From: Lamellibrachia columna
Taxonomy: Eukaryota > Annelida > Polychaeta > Sabellida > Siboglinidae
Assembly: GCA_963662155.1 (NCBI GenBank)
Contig: OY759269.1
Location: 5,481,470 to 5,545,469, forward strand
DNA: 64,000 nt
Reading direction: 5' to 3'
Shown: piece after piece, positions 49,501 to 63,435 of the stretch
Layout of the letters: each line of letters opens with the position of its first letter
Numbering within the stretch: position 1 is the stretch's first letter
Program-made: the position numbers and the translations under genes
The notes under the pieces: model-generated
Databases searched by the model: none
Told to the model about the DNA's origin: nothing
Seen by the model: only the letters and a program-made list of their open reading frames with translations

Positions 49501-52500
49501 TCTAATAAAATAATACTACTATACTGTACTACTGTACTGACACTAGTCTAATAAAATAATACTACTACACTGTACTACTGTCCTGACACTAGTCTAATAA
49601 AATACTACTACTACACTGTACTACTGTCCTGACACTAGTCTAATAAAATAATACTACTACACTGTACTACTGTACTGACACTAGTCTAATAAAATACTAC
49701 TACTACACTGTACTACTGTCTTGACACTAGTCTAATAACATAATACTACTACACTGTACTACTGTCTTGACACTAGTCTAATAACATAATACTACTACAC
49801 TGTACTACTGTCTTGACACTAGTCTAATAAAATACTACTACTACACTGTACTACTGTCTTGACACTAGTCTAATAACATAATACTACTACACTGTACTAC
49901 TGTCTTGACACTAGTCTAATAACATAATACTACTACACTGTACTACTGTCCTGACACTAGTCTAATAAAATAATACTACTACACTGTACTACTGTCTTGA
50001 CACTAGTCTAATAACATAATACTACTACACTGTACTACTGTCTTGACACTAGTCTAATAACATAACACTACTACACTGTACTACTGTCCTGACACTAGTC
50101 TAATAACAATACTACTACACTGTACTACTGTCCTGACACTAGTCTAATAACATAATACTACTACACTGTACTACTGTCTTGACACTAGTCTAATAACATA
50201 ACACTACTACACTGTACTACTGTCCTGACACTAGTCTAATAACATAATACTACTACACTGTACTACTGTCCTAACACTAGTCTAATAACATAATACTACT
50301 ACACTGTACTACTGTCTTGACACTAGTCTAATAACATAACACTACTACACTGTACTACTGTCCTGACACTAGTCTAATAACATAATACTACTACACTGTA
50401 CTACTGTCCTGACACTAATCTAATAAAATAACACTACTACACTGTACTACTGTCCTGACACTAGTCTAATAAAATAACACTACTACACTGTACTACTGTC
50501 CTGACACTAGTCTAATAAAATAAAACTACTACACTGTACTACTGTCCTGACACTAGTCTAATAAAATAACACTACTACACTGTACTACTGTCCTGACACT
50601 AGTCTAATAACATAACACTACTACACTGTACTACTGTCCTGACATTAGTCTAATAAAATAACACTACTACACTGTACTACTGTCCTGACACTAATCTAAT
50701 AAAATAATACTACTACACTGTACTACTGTCCTGACACTAGTCTAATAACATAACACTACTACACTGTACTACTGTCCTGACACTAGTCTAATAAAATAAT
50801 ACTAATACACTGTACTACTGTCCTGACACTAGTCTAATAAAATAATACTACTACACTGTACTACTGTCCTGACACTAGTCTAATAACATAATACTACTAC
50901 ACTGTACTACTGTCCTGACACTAGTCTAATAACATAACACTACTACACTGTACTACTGTCCTGACACTAGTCTAATAAAATAATATTACTACACTGTACT
51001 ACTGTCCTGACACTAGTCTAATAACATAATACTACTACACTGTACTACTGTGTTGACACTAGTCTAATAACAATACTACTACACTGTACTACTGTCCTGA
51101 CACTAGTCTAATAACATAACACTACTACACTGTACTACTGTCCTGACACTAGTCTAATAACATAACACTACTACACTGTACTACTGTCCTGACACTAGTC
51201 TAATAAAATACTACTACTACACTGTACTACTGTCCTGACACTAGTCTAATAACATAACACTACTACACTGTACTACTGTCCTGATACTAGTCTAATAAAA
51301 TAACACTACTACACTGTATTACTGTCCTGACACTAGTCTAATAACATAACACTACTACACTGTACTACTGTCCTGACACTAGTCTAATAACATAACACTA
51401 CTACACTGTACTACTGTCCTGACACTAGTCTAATAAAATACTACTACTACACTGTACTACTGTCCTGACACTAGTCTAATAAAATAATACTACTATACTG
51501 TACTACTGTACTGACACTAGTCTAATAAAATAATACTACTACACTGTACTACTGTCCTGACACTAGTCTAATAAAATACTACTACTACACTGTACTACTG
51601 TCCTGACACTAGTCTAATAAAATAATACTACTACACTGTACTACTGTACTGACACTAGTCTAATAAAATACTACTACTACACTGTACTACTGTCTTGACA
51701 CTAGTCTAATAACATAATACTACTACACTGTACTACTGTCTTGACACTAGTCTAATAACATAATACTACTACACTGTACTACTGTCTTGACACTAGTCTA
51801 ATAAAATACTACTACTACACTGTACTACTGTCTTGACACTAGTCTAATAACATAATACTACTACACTGTACTACTGTCTTGACACTAGTCTAATAACATA
51901 ATACTACTACACTGTACTACTGTCCTGACACTAGTCTAATAAAATAATACTACTACACTGTACTACTGTCTTGACACTAGTCTAATAACATAATACTACT
52001 ACACTGTACTACTGTCTTGACACTAGTCTAATAACATAACACTACTACACTGTACTACTGTCCTGACACTAGTCTAATAACAATACTACTACACTGTACT
52101 ACTGTCCTGACACTAGTCTAATAACATAATACTACTACACTGTACTACTGTCTTGACACTAGTCTAATAACATAACACTACTACACTGTACTACTGTCCT
52201 GACACTAGTCTAATAACATAATACTACTACACTGTACTACTGTCCTAACACTAGTCTAATAACATAATACTACTACACTGTACTACTGTCTTGACACTAG
52301 TCTAATAACATAACACTACTACACTGTACTACTGTCCTGACACTAGTCTAATAACATAATACTACTACACTGTACTACTGTCCTGACACTAATCTAATAA
52401 AATAACACTACTACACTGTACTACTGTCCTGACACTAGTCTAATAAAATAACACTACTACACTGTACTACTGTCCTGACACTAGTCTAATAAAATAAAAC

Positions 52501-53496
52501 TACTACACTGTACTACTGTCCTGACACTAGTCTAATAAAATAACACTACTACACTGTACTACTGTCCTGACACTAGTCTAATAGCATAACACTACTACAC
52601 TGTACTACTGTCCTGACATTAGTCTAATAAAATAACACTACTACACTGTACTACTGTCCTGACACTAATCTAATAAAATAATACTACTACACTGTACTAC
52701 TGTCCTGACACTAGTCTAATAACATAACACTACTACACTGTACTACTGTCCTGACACTAGTCTAATAAAATAATACTAATACACTGTACTACTGTCCTGA
52801 CACTAGTCTAATAAAATAATACTACTACACTGTACTACTGTCCTGACACTAGTCTAATAACATAATACTACTACACTGTACTACTGTCCTGACACTAGTC
52901 TAATAACATAACACTACTACACTGTACTACTGTCCTGACACTAGTCTAATAAAATAATATTACTACACTGTACTACTGTCCTGACACTAGTCTAATAACA
53001 TAATACTACTACACTGTACTACTGTGTTGACACTAGTCTAATAACAATACTACTACACTGTACTACTGTCCTGACACTAGTCTAATAACATAACACTACT
53101 ACACTGTACTACTGTCCTGACACTAGTCTAATAACATAACACTACTACACTGTACTACTGTCCTGACACTAGTCTAATAAAATACTACTACTACACTGTA
53201 CTACTGTCCTGACACTAGTCTAATAACATAACACTACTACACTGTACTACTGTCCTGATACTAGTCTAATAAAATAACACTACTACACTGTATTACTGTC
53301 CTGACACTAGTCTAATAACATAACACTACTACACTGTACTACTGTCCTGACACTAGTCTAATAACATAACACTACTACACTGTACTACTGTCCTGACACT
53401 AGTCTAATAAAATACTACTACTACACTGTACTACTGTCCTGACACTAGTCTAATAACATAACACTACTACACTGTACTACTGTCCTGACACTAGTA
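46566..53496. repeat. Giant 46-bp minisatellite, about 150 units
   Basis: 6.9 kb of units built on CACTGTACTACTGTCCTGAC followed by ACTAGTCTAATAAMATA. Variants are CATAACAC, CATAATAC, AAATACTAC (one or two bases shorter) and CTT for CCT. A rare variant (TGTATTACTG) appears at 49341, 51315 and 53289, exactly 1974 bp apart each time, and neighbouring variants repeat with it. The right two thirds is thus a three-fold higher-order repeat. Stops in all frames exclude coding. Confidence 0.96.
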
Positions 53497-54036
53497 TAAC
53501 CACATGAGTGTGTTTCTGCTACACTAAGCCTATGCCATGGAGATTATCAACATACCACATACAGTGTATGCAACATGCAGGCACTAAATTGTGTGCGCGC
53601 GTGCGTGCGTGCGTGCATGCGGTAACAATTCAAATGGTGTCCTCGACATTGAATCTCTTTGCAACAGTAAAGCCAGCCTTACAGTTTAGCTTGCCCCGAA
53701 TCAAGCCCGACAACGATCTACAAACTAGTAGTAGTTGCTAGGTATATTACAAAAAAATTCAAAATTGTTTTATAATCATTTAAACACTTCTGCCTGATAA
53801 AGTATGTTATGCGATTTATCATCCTTTTTGAATTTTTTCAATATCTTTATTATTTGCGAAGTTATTCCACTTTTTGGCTTCAAAAAAAGGTCTATTTTGT
53901 CTTATGGAATTGAGTCCATTTCTTGTGACCGGTCTGTTTGTTGGTTGCACTGCCACTGAATGCAGGGGAACATGGCATAATGTGTACTAAAGAAGATATT
54001 GAGGTGGAATAAAAAGTTAGAGGACCCTTAAAATGT
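53497..54036. other. Unique intron sequence
   Basis: Non-coding flank of the 46-bp array. A short GTGC/GCGTGC tract lies at 53591-53620. Nothing else was recognised. Confidence 0.45.
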
Positions 54037-54384
54037 TGACCTAATAACGTGTGACATTGACATGACCTTGACGTGACCTACTTCTTTGACCTTGATCTAT
54101 AATGACCTATATATGTTGAAAAATTGCCAAATTACGTAATTATGTATGACATGTGGTATCAGGGAGGGGTGTAAGGGAGAATTGATGTACACATTGACCT
54201 TAATACCCAATAATGACCTAGTTTATTACAACTTGACCTTTGACCCATTTACATGTCTTGATGGCCTATTTAGTTTTTAATTAAGTCTGTATTGGAATGC
54301 TATCAAGTCAATAGAGGCCGTAATTGTTGACCATAATATTGACCTTAGTGACCTGATTATTTGACCTCCATTGACCTTTGACCG
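54037..54384 (+). promoter_or_regulatory. Cluster of nuclear-receptor half-sites (TGACCT)
   Basis: Twelve exact TGACCT hexamers (reverse complement AGGTCA) fall in about 350 bp, all in the same orientation: 54037, 54063, 54074, 54087, 54103, 54195, 54214, 54234, 54340, 54349, 54362 and 54372. Two form DR1 arrangements, TGACCTTTGACCC (54234-54246) and TGACCTTTGACCG (54372-54384), the classical HNF4/RXR/COUP-type element. It is either an intronic enhancer or the decayed remains of a tandem repeat carrying this word. The sequence cannot decide between them. Confidence 0.45.
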
Positions 54385-57125
<2,741 letters not shown>

Positions 57126-57596
57126 TTAAACCTGAATTGTGTGAAGACACCACATGCGGTATATATATATGGTATAGCCATAGCAAATAGGGACGTTCCC
57201 CGGGGCTCCGGGTATCGATGCGATGCCGAAACGACAGGGCCTAATTATGGCTAACAATAAAAAATTTACTAACATGTCGAGTAGAACTTCTGCAACTTCA
57301 CTGTCTTTCACAAGTTTCAGTTTTAAGACTGTCTTCAGGCAATCCCAACGCCCCTTTTGGTCTTTCAGTGTCACTTGTGTGGCCAATCTCGCTGTATCAA
57401 ACTCCTTTTTCCTCCTCTTCGCCGCGGAACGCAGCGGCGCACATACAGGGTTCAGCCTACTGTTATGTTTCCCATTGGAGACCATGTTGACGTTTTGCAT
57501 GATTATAAGAAAACGGGACCATAACAAATTATGAAACTTATCTCCTGCCGTTGGCAACATCTCATTGACATGCAGGTTGAGTTTTGTCCAAATCAC
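57126..57596 (-). CDS. Hypothetical open frame, possibly transposon-derived
   Basis: The minus-strand frame is 157 codons including the stop. The first ATG in a sensible place is at 57485 (MVSNGKHNSRLNPVCAPLRS), giving 119 residues. A basic segment (SAAKRRKKEFDTARLATQ) is followed by a helical stretch (KGRWDCLKTVLKLKLVKDSE, VAEVLLDMLVNFLLL). Codon use looks protein-like in this part but degenerates after about residue 80 into low-complexity Tyr/Ile. I cannot name a family. The basic-then-helical pattern could be the N-terminal DNA-binding part of a transposon ORF. It lies inside the kringle intron on the opposite strand. It may equally be a non-coding coincidence. Confidence 0.3.
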   Translation of the reverse strand: MIWTKLNLHVNEMLPTAGDKFHNLLWSRFLIIMQNVNMVSNGKHNSRLNPVCAPLRSAAKRRKKEFDTARLATQVTLKDQKGRWDCLKTVLKLKLVKDSEVAEVLLDMLVNFLLLAIIRPCRFGIASIPGAPGNVPICYGYTIYIYRMWCLHTIQV

Positions 57597-58199
57597 ATAT
57601 TTCTAACTCTTTTAAAATGGCTGAACGTGCCATACCCATCAATTTTTATCAATTTCTGCATAAATTACTATGCTCACGTGCCTTGTGGCCAAAAAATTGC
57701 CAAAAATCTTTCCGCCTATTGAAATCATCTACAAATCCACAGTTACACTGCTAACATGTTCTGTCAGCAAAGTTGCCAATGTATCTGCTCAAATGCAGTT
57801 ATGTCAGATGATATGATTTTTTTTAAATTACACAATTATCTAAAATTACTGTGCCCTACATTCGTATGTAAATGTAACACACCAGGAAGTCTAACTGAAG
57901 CATGATCCCTACAACTCGCTTGTCACTGTCATCCATGTTGCCCGAATGTCAACAAACTGAGCAAGTCGCGGGTGTGCGCGCGTCGATCCCGCGATCACGT
58001 GTTATGCATCTCATTAACGTTCGGCAAAGCAAGCTTCGCCTAGTTCCGCCCCTGGCCCCCTGTAGTTTTGTGCCATAAACCCTTCTCGCAACTTTGCAAA
58101 CATATGTATCTGGCTTATTAAGCACATTTTGGCGGGCAGTATCATTTACAAATGTTTATTCTAGAACCAAGAACATTATATTATTACATGAGCAGCAAA
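57597..58199. other. No feature recognised
   Basis: Mixed sequence with a CpG-rich patch (57965-58060, including GTGTGCGCGCGTCGATCC) but no coding or repeat motif that I can name. Confidence 0.4.
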
Positions 58200-59025
58200 T
58201 ACCTTACCTTAAAAAAATTGGATTTTAAAAATTTAAATGGGATTTTTTTTATTTATTTGATTTGAAATCTGGTATATAAACATTTATATAGATGTTTATA
58301 TTCATAAACTCTTTATATTAATAAACTCTTTTAAACATGTTCTATTCAAATCGATTTGGGTACTTGTCTTAACAGAGGGTACATGATTTTTGCTTATATG
58401 AAGACATTAGACAATGTCCACAAGGCCTCAACCCCTGTAGTTACATAATCTGTCTTGGAAAGGAAAGCATGCTGTGTGTCTGTGGCTGTAGCAGTGGTAA
58501 TTATTGTTTGCTGAGAGGGTGCATGGATTAGCACCTGTCCAGGGCTCTGTGTACTCTAAGGGTCTCCAACCAGACTGCAAACTGGTACAGTATTAAACAA
58601 TTGTAGCCCAGACTGTTTCACTTGAGTCAACATACTGAATTGGTAACAACTAGCACAAGCTCTAAGTGACCTTTAACTCAGGGCTTCTGACTTGAACAGA
58701 TACTTCCTCTGGAAGACAAGTTTGTGTGGCTTCACTGCATTCAGAAAGGGAATAGCTCAAACATACACAGTGTCATAAAATATTTTACTGTCAGGCTATC
58801 TGGTGTCAATGCAGCTACACAAGTATGCGCACTTTGTACTTTTATATTAAAAAACACAAAATTTTGTTGATCTTGATGCTTGTAAACAATTATTTGTATT
58901 AAATTCATATAAATCAGAGATTAAAAAAATTGGAAGTAAAAAAAATCATAAATCAATGATTTTTTGGAGTGATTTAAATCATGATTTAAATCAACAATTT
59001 AAATCAAATGATTTAAATCAAACAA
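58200..59025. mobile_element. Putative non-autonomous DNA transposon with GATTTAAATC ends
   Basis: The right end carries four GATTTAAATC or AATTTAAATC words in 60 bp and closes with CAAACAACCCTG. Read inward this gives CAGGGTTGTTTGATTTAAAT, resembling termini of hAT-like elements that begin CAGGG. The left side (TTGGATTTTAAAAATTTAAA) is a weak counterpart. The interior has no open frame. The RTE fragment follows directly. Confidence 0.4.
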
Positions 59026-61650
59026 CCCTGATGAAACAATACAAGAAAAGAAAGAAGCACTGACATGTGTGGAAGAAGCGAGTGATGAAGAAAAGACAAG
59101 GCTGAAGCAGAAGTACTGGGATAAGAAGAATGCAACAAACAAGGCTAAAGTAAGAGATGAGAAACAACAAACAAGGCTGTTGCTAAAGTAAGAGATGAGA
59201 AACAACAAACAAGGCTGTTGCTAAAGTAAGAGATGAGAAACAACAAACAAGGCTGTGGCTAAAGTAAGAGATGAGAAACAACAAACAAGGCTGTTGCTAA
59301 AGTAAGAGATGAGAAACAACAAACAAGGCTGTGGCTAAAGTAAGAGATGAAAAACAACAAACAAGGCTGTTGCTAAAGTAAGAGATGAGAAACAACAAAC
59401 AAGGCTGTGGCTAAAGTAAGAGATGAGAAACAACAAACAAGGCTGTTGCTAAAGTAAGAGATGAGAAACAACAAACAAGGCTGTTGCTAAAGTAAGAGAT
59501 GAGAAACAACAAACAAGGCTGTTGCTAAAGTAAGAGATGAGAAACAACAAACAAGGCTGTTGCTAAAGTAAGAGATGAGAAACAACAAACAAGGCTGTTG
59601 CTAAAGTAAGAGATGAGAAACAACAAACAAGGCTGTTGCTAAAGTAAGAGATGAGAAACAACAAACAAGGCTGTTGCTAAAGTAAGAGATGAGAAACAAC
59701 AAACAAGGCTGTTGCTAAAGTAAGAGATGAGAAACAACAAACAAGGCTGTTGCTAAAGTAAGAGATGAGAAACAACAAACAAGGCTGTTGCTAAAGTAAG
59801 AGATGAGAAACAACAAACAAGGCTGTTGCTAAAGTAAGAGATGAGAAACAACAAACAAGGCTGTTGCTAAAGTAAGAGATGAGAAACAACAAACAAGGCT
59901 GTTGCTAAAGTAAGAGATGAGAAACAACAAACAAGGCTGTTGCTAAAGTAAGAGATGAGAAACAACAGGAATGGTGCAAGAGGATTGAAGAAAATGGGAG
60001 GAAAAAATTTATCTTGAAGCTGGCCAGAGATAGAGACAGAGATAGCAAAGATACTACTCAAACATCAACAGTGAAGAGAAGCGATGGGACATTGGTCACT
60101 GGAGTAAAACAAGTGCTAAGTGTATGGGAGGAGTATTTCAAGAAACTACTAAACCCGGAGGAAGAATGTGAGGTAGAGATACCACATTCTGTAAGGACAG
60201 AGTTGGAAGTGAGGACAATAACAGAAGAAGAGGTCAAGAAAGCTGTAAAGAAGATGAAAACTGGGAAGGCTGTAGGAGTGGACAAACCGTCAGTGGAAAT
60301 GGTGAAAGCAAATGAACTAGTGGGAATCAAGTGGCTGATGACGCTGTTTAATGTGTGCTTCACAACAGGAGAGATACCAGCAGAGTGGCGAAGAGGAGTG
60401 ATTGTGCTGATATGGAAGGGGAAAGGGGACATCCATGACCCAGGGAGATACAGAGGCATCACATTACTGAGCCAAGCCCTGAAATTGATTGAAGGAATAC
60501 TAGATGCGAGGGTGAGGCATATAATGGAGAGGAAAATCGGAGAGAATCAGCTGGGATTTAGGAAAGGGAGAGGAACAGATGACGGATTGTTTGCCATCAG
60601 ACAAATTATTGAGAAGAGAATTTAGAAAGGATGTAGCATTCGGTTTTGTTGATCTGGAAAAGGCATTTGACACCGTGCTGAGAGAACTTACATTTGCAGT
60701 CATGAGATGGATGGAGGTTATAGAGGCAGAGGTCAGAATGGTTGAGGAAATGTACAAGGAGACAGCAGCGGTGGTGAGAATGGAAGGAGAAACATCAGAA
60801 CAATTTGGAGTGGGAGTAGGACTTAGACAGGTGACCTAGCAGTGGTGGCTGATAACAAAGTGGACCTACAAAAAGCATTGCAAGAATGGAGTAACACCTT
60901 TAGAAAACATGGCCTCCGAATGAATCTGGAGAACACCGAAGTAATGTGGATAGGCGAACAGGAAGTGGACCTGCATGTAGTTGTTGACGGAAAGACCATT
61001 ACACAAGTGAACAGTTTTGTATACTTGGGCGGCACAGTGTGTGAGGATGGAGGAAATACTAAGGAAATACAGAGGAGAGTTCAAGCAGGAGCAGCAGCAT
61101 GGAGGAGGGTGCAAGGCATCATGTGGGACAGAAAACTGAAGAAACAACTAAAGGAAAAGTGTTGGAAGCCTGCGTGGTACCAACCTGTATATACAGGTTG
61201 GGAACACTGGCACTGACAGAGAGACAGGAGAAGATACAGATAGCAGAAAACAACTGGGTCCGAAGAATATGCAAAGTAACCCAAGAAGATAGAAGGAAAA
61301 TGAAGGAATTGAGAGAAGAGATTGGCATGAAAAAACACCTAAAGATGTAAGTAGTCGGAAGCAGAATGGGCAGGACATGTGCAAAGAATGGGTGAAGACA
61401 GACAGTCAAAAAGAGCATGGAAAGCAGAAGAAATTGGCAGAAGAAGAAGAGGAAGACCAAAGCTGCGATGGAAAGACTGTGTGAAATGAGAACTTGAAAG
61501 GGCAGGTACGAACCGCCAAGAGTGGAAGACCATCGCAGAAGATAGAGGAAGATGGAGAGCATTAACAGCGAAAGTGGAAGAAGCTACCAAGTGACTTGGA
61601 CCCCACCCCACAAGGGAGCAAGGGGAAGAAGAAGATGGTCTAACAGCCTA
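59025..61650 (+). pseudogene. RTE-clade LINE, linker and reverse transcriptase (broken)
   Basis: It starts inside the linker after the endonuclease (ETIQEKKEALTCVEEASDEE), which is interrupted by a 38-bp array. It resumes at 59970 with EWCKRIEENGRKKFILKLAR and gives a good reverse transcriptase frame at 60014-60625: VWEEYFKKLLNPEEECEVE, EVKKAVKKMKTGKAVGVD, WRRGVIVLIWKGKGDIHDPG, RYRGITLLSQALKLIEGIL, ENQLGFRKGRGTDDGLFAIR. After a frameshift comes FGFVDLEKAFDTV. At about 60830 a deletion removes the SP...YADD region, leaving only the tail of the catalytic motif (DLAVVADNKVD). Later frames hold YLGGTVCEDGGNTKEIQRRV, PTCIYRLGTLALTERQEKIQ and the RTE C-terminus (RKTKAAMERLCE). It is clearly inactive. 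Confidence 0.9.
59150..59968. repeat. 38-bp tandem array inside RTE coding sequence
   Basis: About 21 near-identical units (AAGGCTGTTGCTAAAGTAAG and AGATGAGAAACAACAAAC joined), with GTTGCT/GTGGCT variants in the first third. One unit corresponds to the codons for KAVAKVRDEKQQ of the RTE linker, so the array arose by local duplication in the element. Because 38 is not a multiple of three it destroys the frame. Confidence 0.95.
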
Positions 61651-62067
61651 GCTAGGACAGAGCATGATAGAATATGGTTTGATGACACCTGTGATCATGT
61701 GAAATAGAGGGTCATGACCTCCAACACCTGCAGTAGGCTCAGCACGTGGTGGTGATGAGTGCGTTTGTTGTCGACATGTTCAGCAAAAATATTGAGAAAA
61801 TTGACTGACGCTCAACTTAGACATTGTTAGCTCATGTGCAGTTTCTTTTATCCACAGTATGTCTCTATCTAAACTTAATGAATATCAACAATATCAAATT
61901 GGAAATGGTTGGTACAAATTTGAATCTACCTTGTTGACCGCCATTGTATCAGACCTTTTACACTAGAAAAGAATGCATGTTGTTTGCCTGAATGATCCAT
62001 TACAGCATTTTATGGACAGTGGACTGTTGATAGCCCACTTTGGTTTATGTTGTAATTTTGTCCACAG
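61651..62067. other. End of the kringle intron
   Basis: No gene or repeat was recognised. The last bases (tgttgtaattttgtccacag) form a good pyrimidine-rich acceptor for the exon that follows. Confidence 0.5.
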
Positions 62068-62218
62068 CCTCACAGTCGCTTGCATTGCTGGATACGCAAC
62101 CGAAACAATTACTGCACCAACATTGACCAACTGTATTGCAGAGATGAGAAACTTTGGTGCTACACGACGGATCCTGAGATGAGGTGGGAGTACTGTGACG
62201 TTCCCAAGTGTCGTGAAG
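62068..62218 (+). CDS. Kringle domain, C-terminal half (exon 4)
   Basis: 151 nt from the acceptor tccacag (phase 0) to GAAG|gtgaat (phase 1). It reads PHSRLHCWIRNRNNYCTNID followed by a segment ending DEKLWCYTTDPEMRWEYCDV and PKCRE. NYC, WCYTTDP and RWEYCDVPKC are kringle signatures and supply Cys 3-6. Placed after the exon at 21649-21749 the joint reads ...AWASNT|PHSR..., the normal kringle sequence at that point. Two additional cysteines (HCW and LYCR) exceed the canonical six and might form a fourth disulphide. The NPDGD segment that carries lysine-binding aspartates in plasminogen kringles is not present in that form, so lysine binding is doubtful. The phase-1 exit fits the EGF exon that follows. 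Confidence 0.88.
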
Positions 62219-62632
62219 GTGAATTAACAATCAAGTTATGTGGCTTAATATGTATTACTACATTGATTTGTAGTATCATATACAATATGGGAAGTTATAT
62301 GCACCCAGTGTGTAAACACAAACCATCCCTATTTCCAAAGCGTCCTACCCAGGGCCAGTACTTATCGGTTATTGCCATCTGGCCTGAAAATATTTCAGGA
62401 GCTTCACAGTTGGAAAATTGCCATTGTTTTGTTTATTAATATTTGTGTTGTTGCTGAAGTTTGATGCATATTATTAGTGTTGTGAATTAAGAAAGACCAG
62501 TTATCTAGTTGTGAAATGAATCAACCAGTGTTATGTAAATAGTTTATAGTTGAGAGCAATGCTAGTCTCATGCTAACATGAACCAGGCACATATATTCTG
62601 GATGCTTAGAAGACAATAACTGTTTGTTTAAA

Positions 62633-62990
62633 GTGAAGCAAAAGTCATGTTTTTCGGCCTATCATAGTTACGAAAACATAATCATTTGTAACTACAATTA
62701 AGAATATCACGCCTGTGGTATACTAGGAAAACCTTCATGAACGCACAACATTATTATTTATTTCATGGGCCACGCTATACTACTAGATAACACTATGTCA
62801 TGAGTGTGGTATTTTGACAATATTCGCTCGCCAAATGAAAATATATTCGTATACACCTATTCCTGTTCTTGCCAGTAAGATATGGCCATGCAATTTGTGT
62901 TCAAACTCAACTTATGTAACATATTTTGGCCTTTGTTTACTAAACTAGTCTTCTTTCTGGCAAAGTAACCCATTTGTTTGAGACTGCATT
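62633..62990. repeat. Diverged copy of the repeat at 20521-21140
   Basis: Shared words in the same order include AAGCAAAAGTCATG, TACAATTAAGAATAT, GGAAAACCTT, TCATGGGCC, AATATTCGCTCGCCAAATGA, CAACTTATG and TTTGTTTAC. In this copy the 63-bp segment is single. Both copies lie in introns of the kringle/EGF gene, after the signal exon and after the kringle exon respectively. Confidence 0.75.
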
Positions 62991-63321
62991 GGTTCTGTGT
63001 ATGCCGGCCTCCCTTAATACGTCACTTTAGTCTAGGTTACCTCGATTTCATAGACCTGTGCGTGCACTTATCGGTCGTGCTGGTTAACATGTTAGCCTTC
63101 GGTCATTTGGAGAAATGACTGGATTCTCCAACTTTTAGAACACATTCTGAGTAAAACACTGGCATCATATTCTTGATTTTAGTTGCACATGGTTAGTTTT
63201 TATTATATCTTTTAGGTGCATAGCTTCAAAACCAAGACTTATTTTACTTTAATATTTTTTTCACAATGCTGATACATATATACAAAAATATTCAAATGTC
63301 TATATGAACTTATCATTCTAG

Positions 63322-63435
63322 ATATTAATGAATGCGACAGCAATCCGTGTATGAACGGTGCCACGTGTGTTGACGACATCAATAGGTACACCTGTACCTG
63401 TGTTCCTGGCTACAGTGGAGTCCATTGTGGAATGG
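63322..63435 (+). CDS. Calcium-binding EGF-like domain (exon 5)
   Basis: The acceptor atcattctag and donor ATGG|gtgagg bound a 114-nt phase 1-1 exon, the classic shuffled EGF exon. With the G from the kringle exon it reads [20 protein letters not shown] then [18 protein letters not shown]. All six cysteines are present. D-I-N-E at the start and C-x-D-x4-Y-x-C are the calcium-binding and Asp-hydroxylation consensus. It extends the protein to signal peptide-kringle-cbEGF (151 residues in the window), so this is the N-terminal part of a larger secreted or cell-surface mosaic protein. Later exons lie to the right of the window or are not recognisable in the last 560 bp. Confidence 0.92.

Noticed and set aside
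46566..53496. CRISPR-like array reading of the 46-bp repeats
   Set aside because: Units are contiguous without unique spacers and the genome is clearly eukaryotic; it is a minisatellite.
60058..61611. Several minus-strand frames of 70-147 codons opposite the RTE copy
   Set aside because: They are antisense shadows of the recognisable RTE reverse transcriptase on the plus strand.
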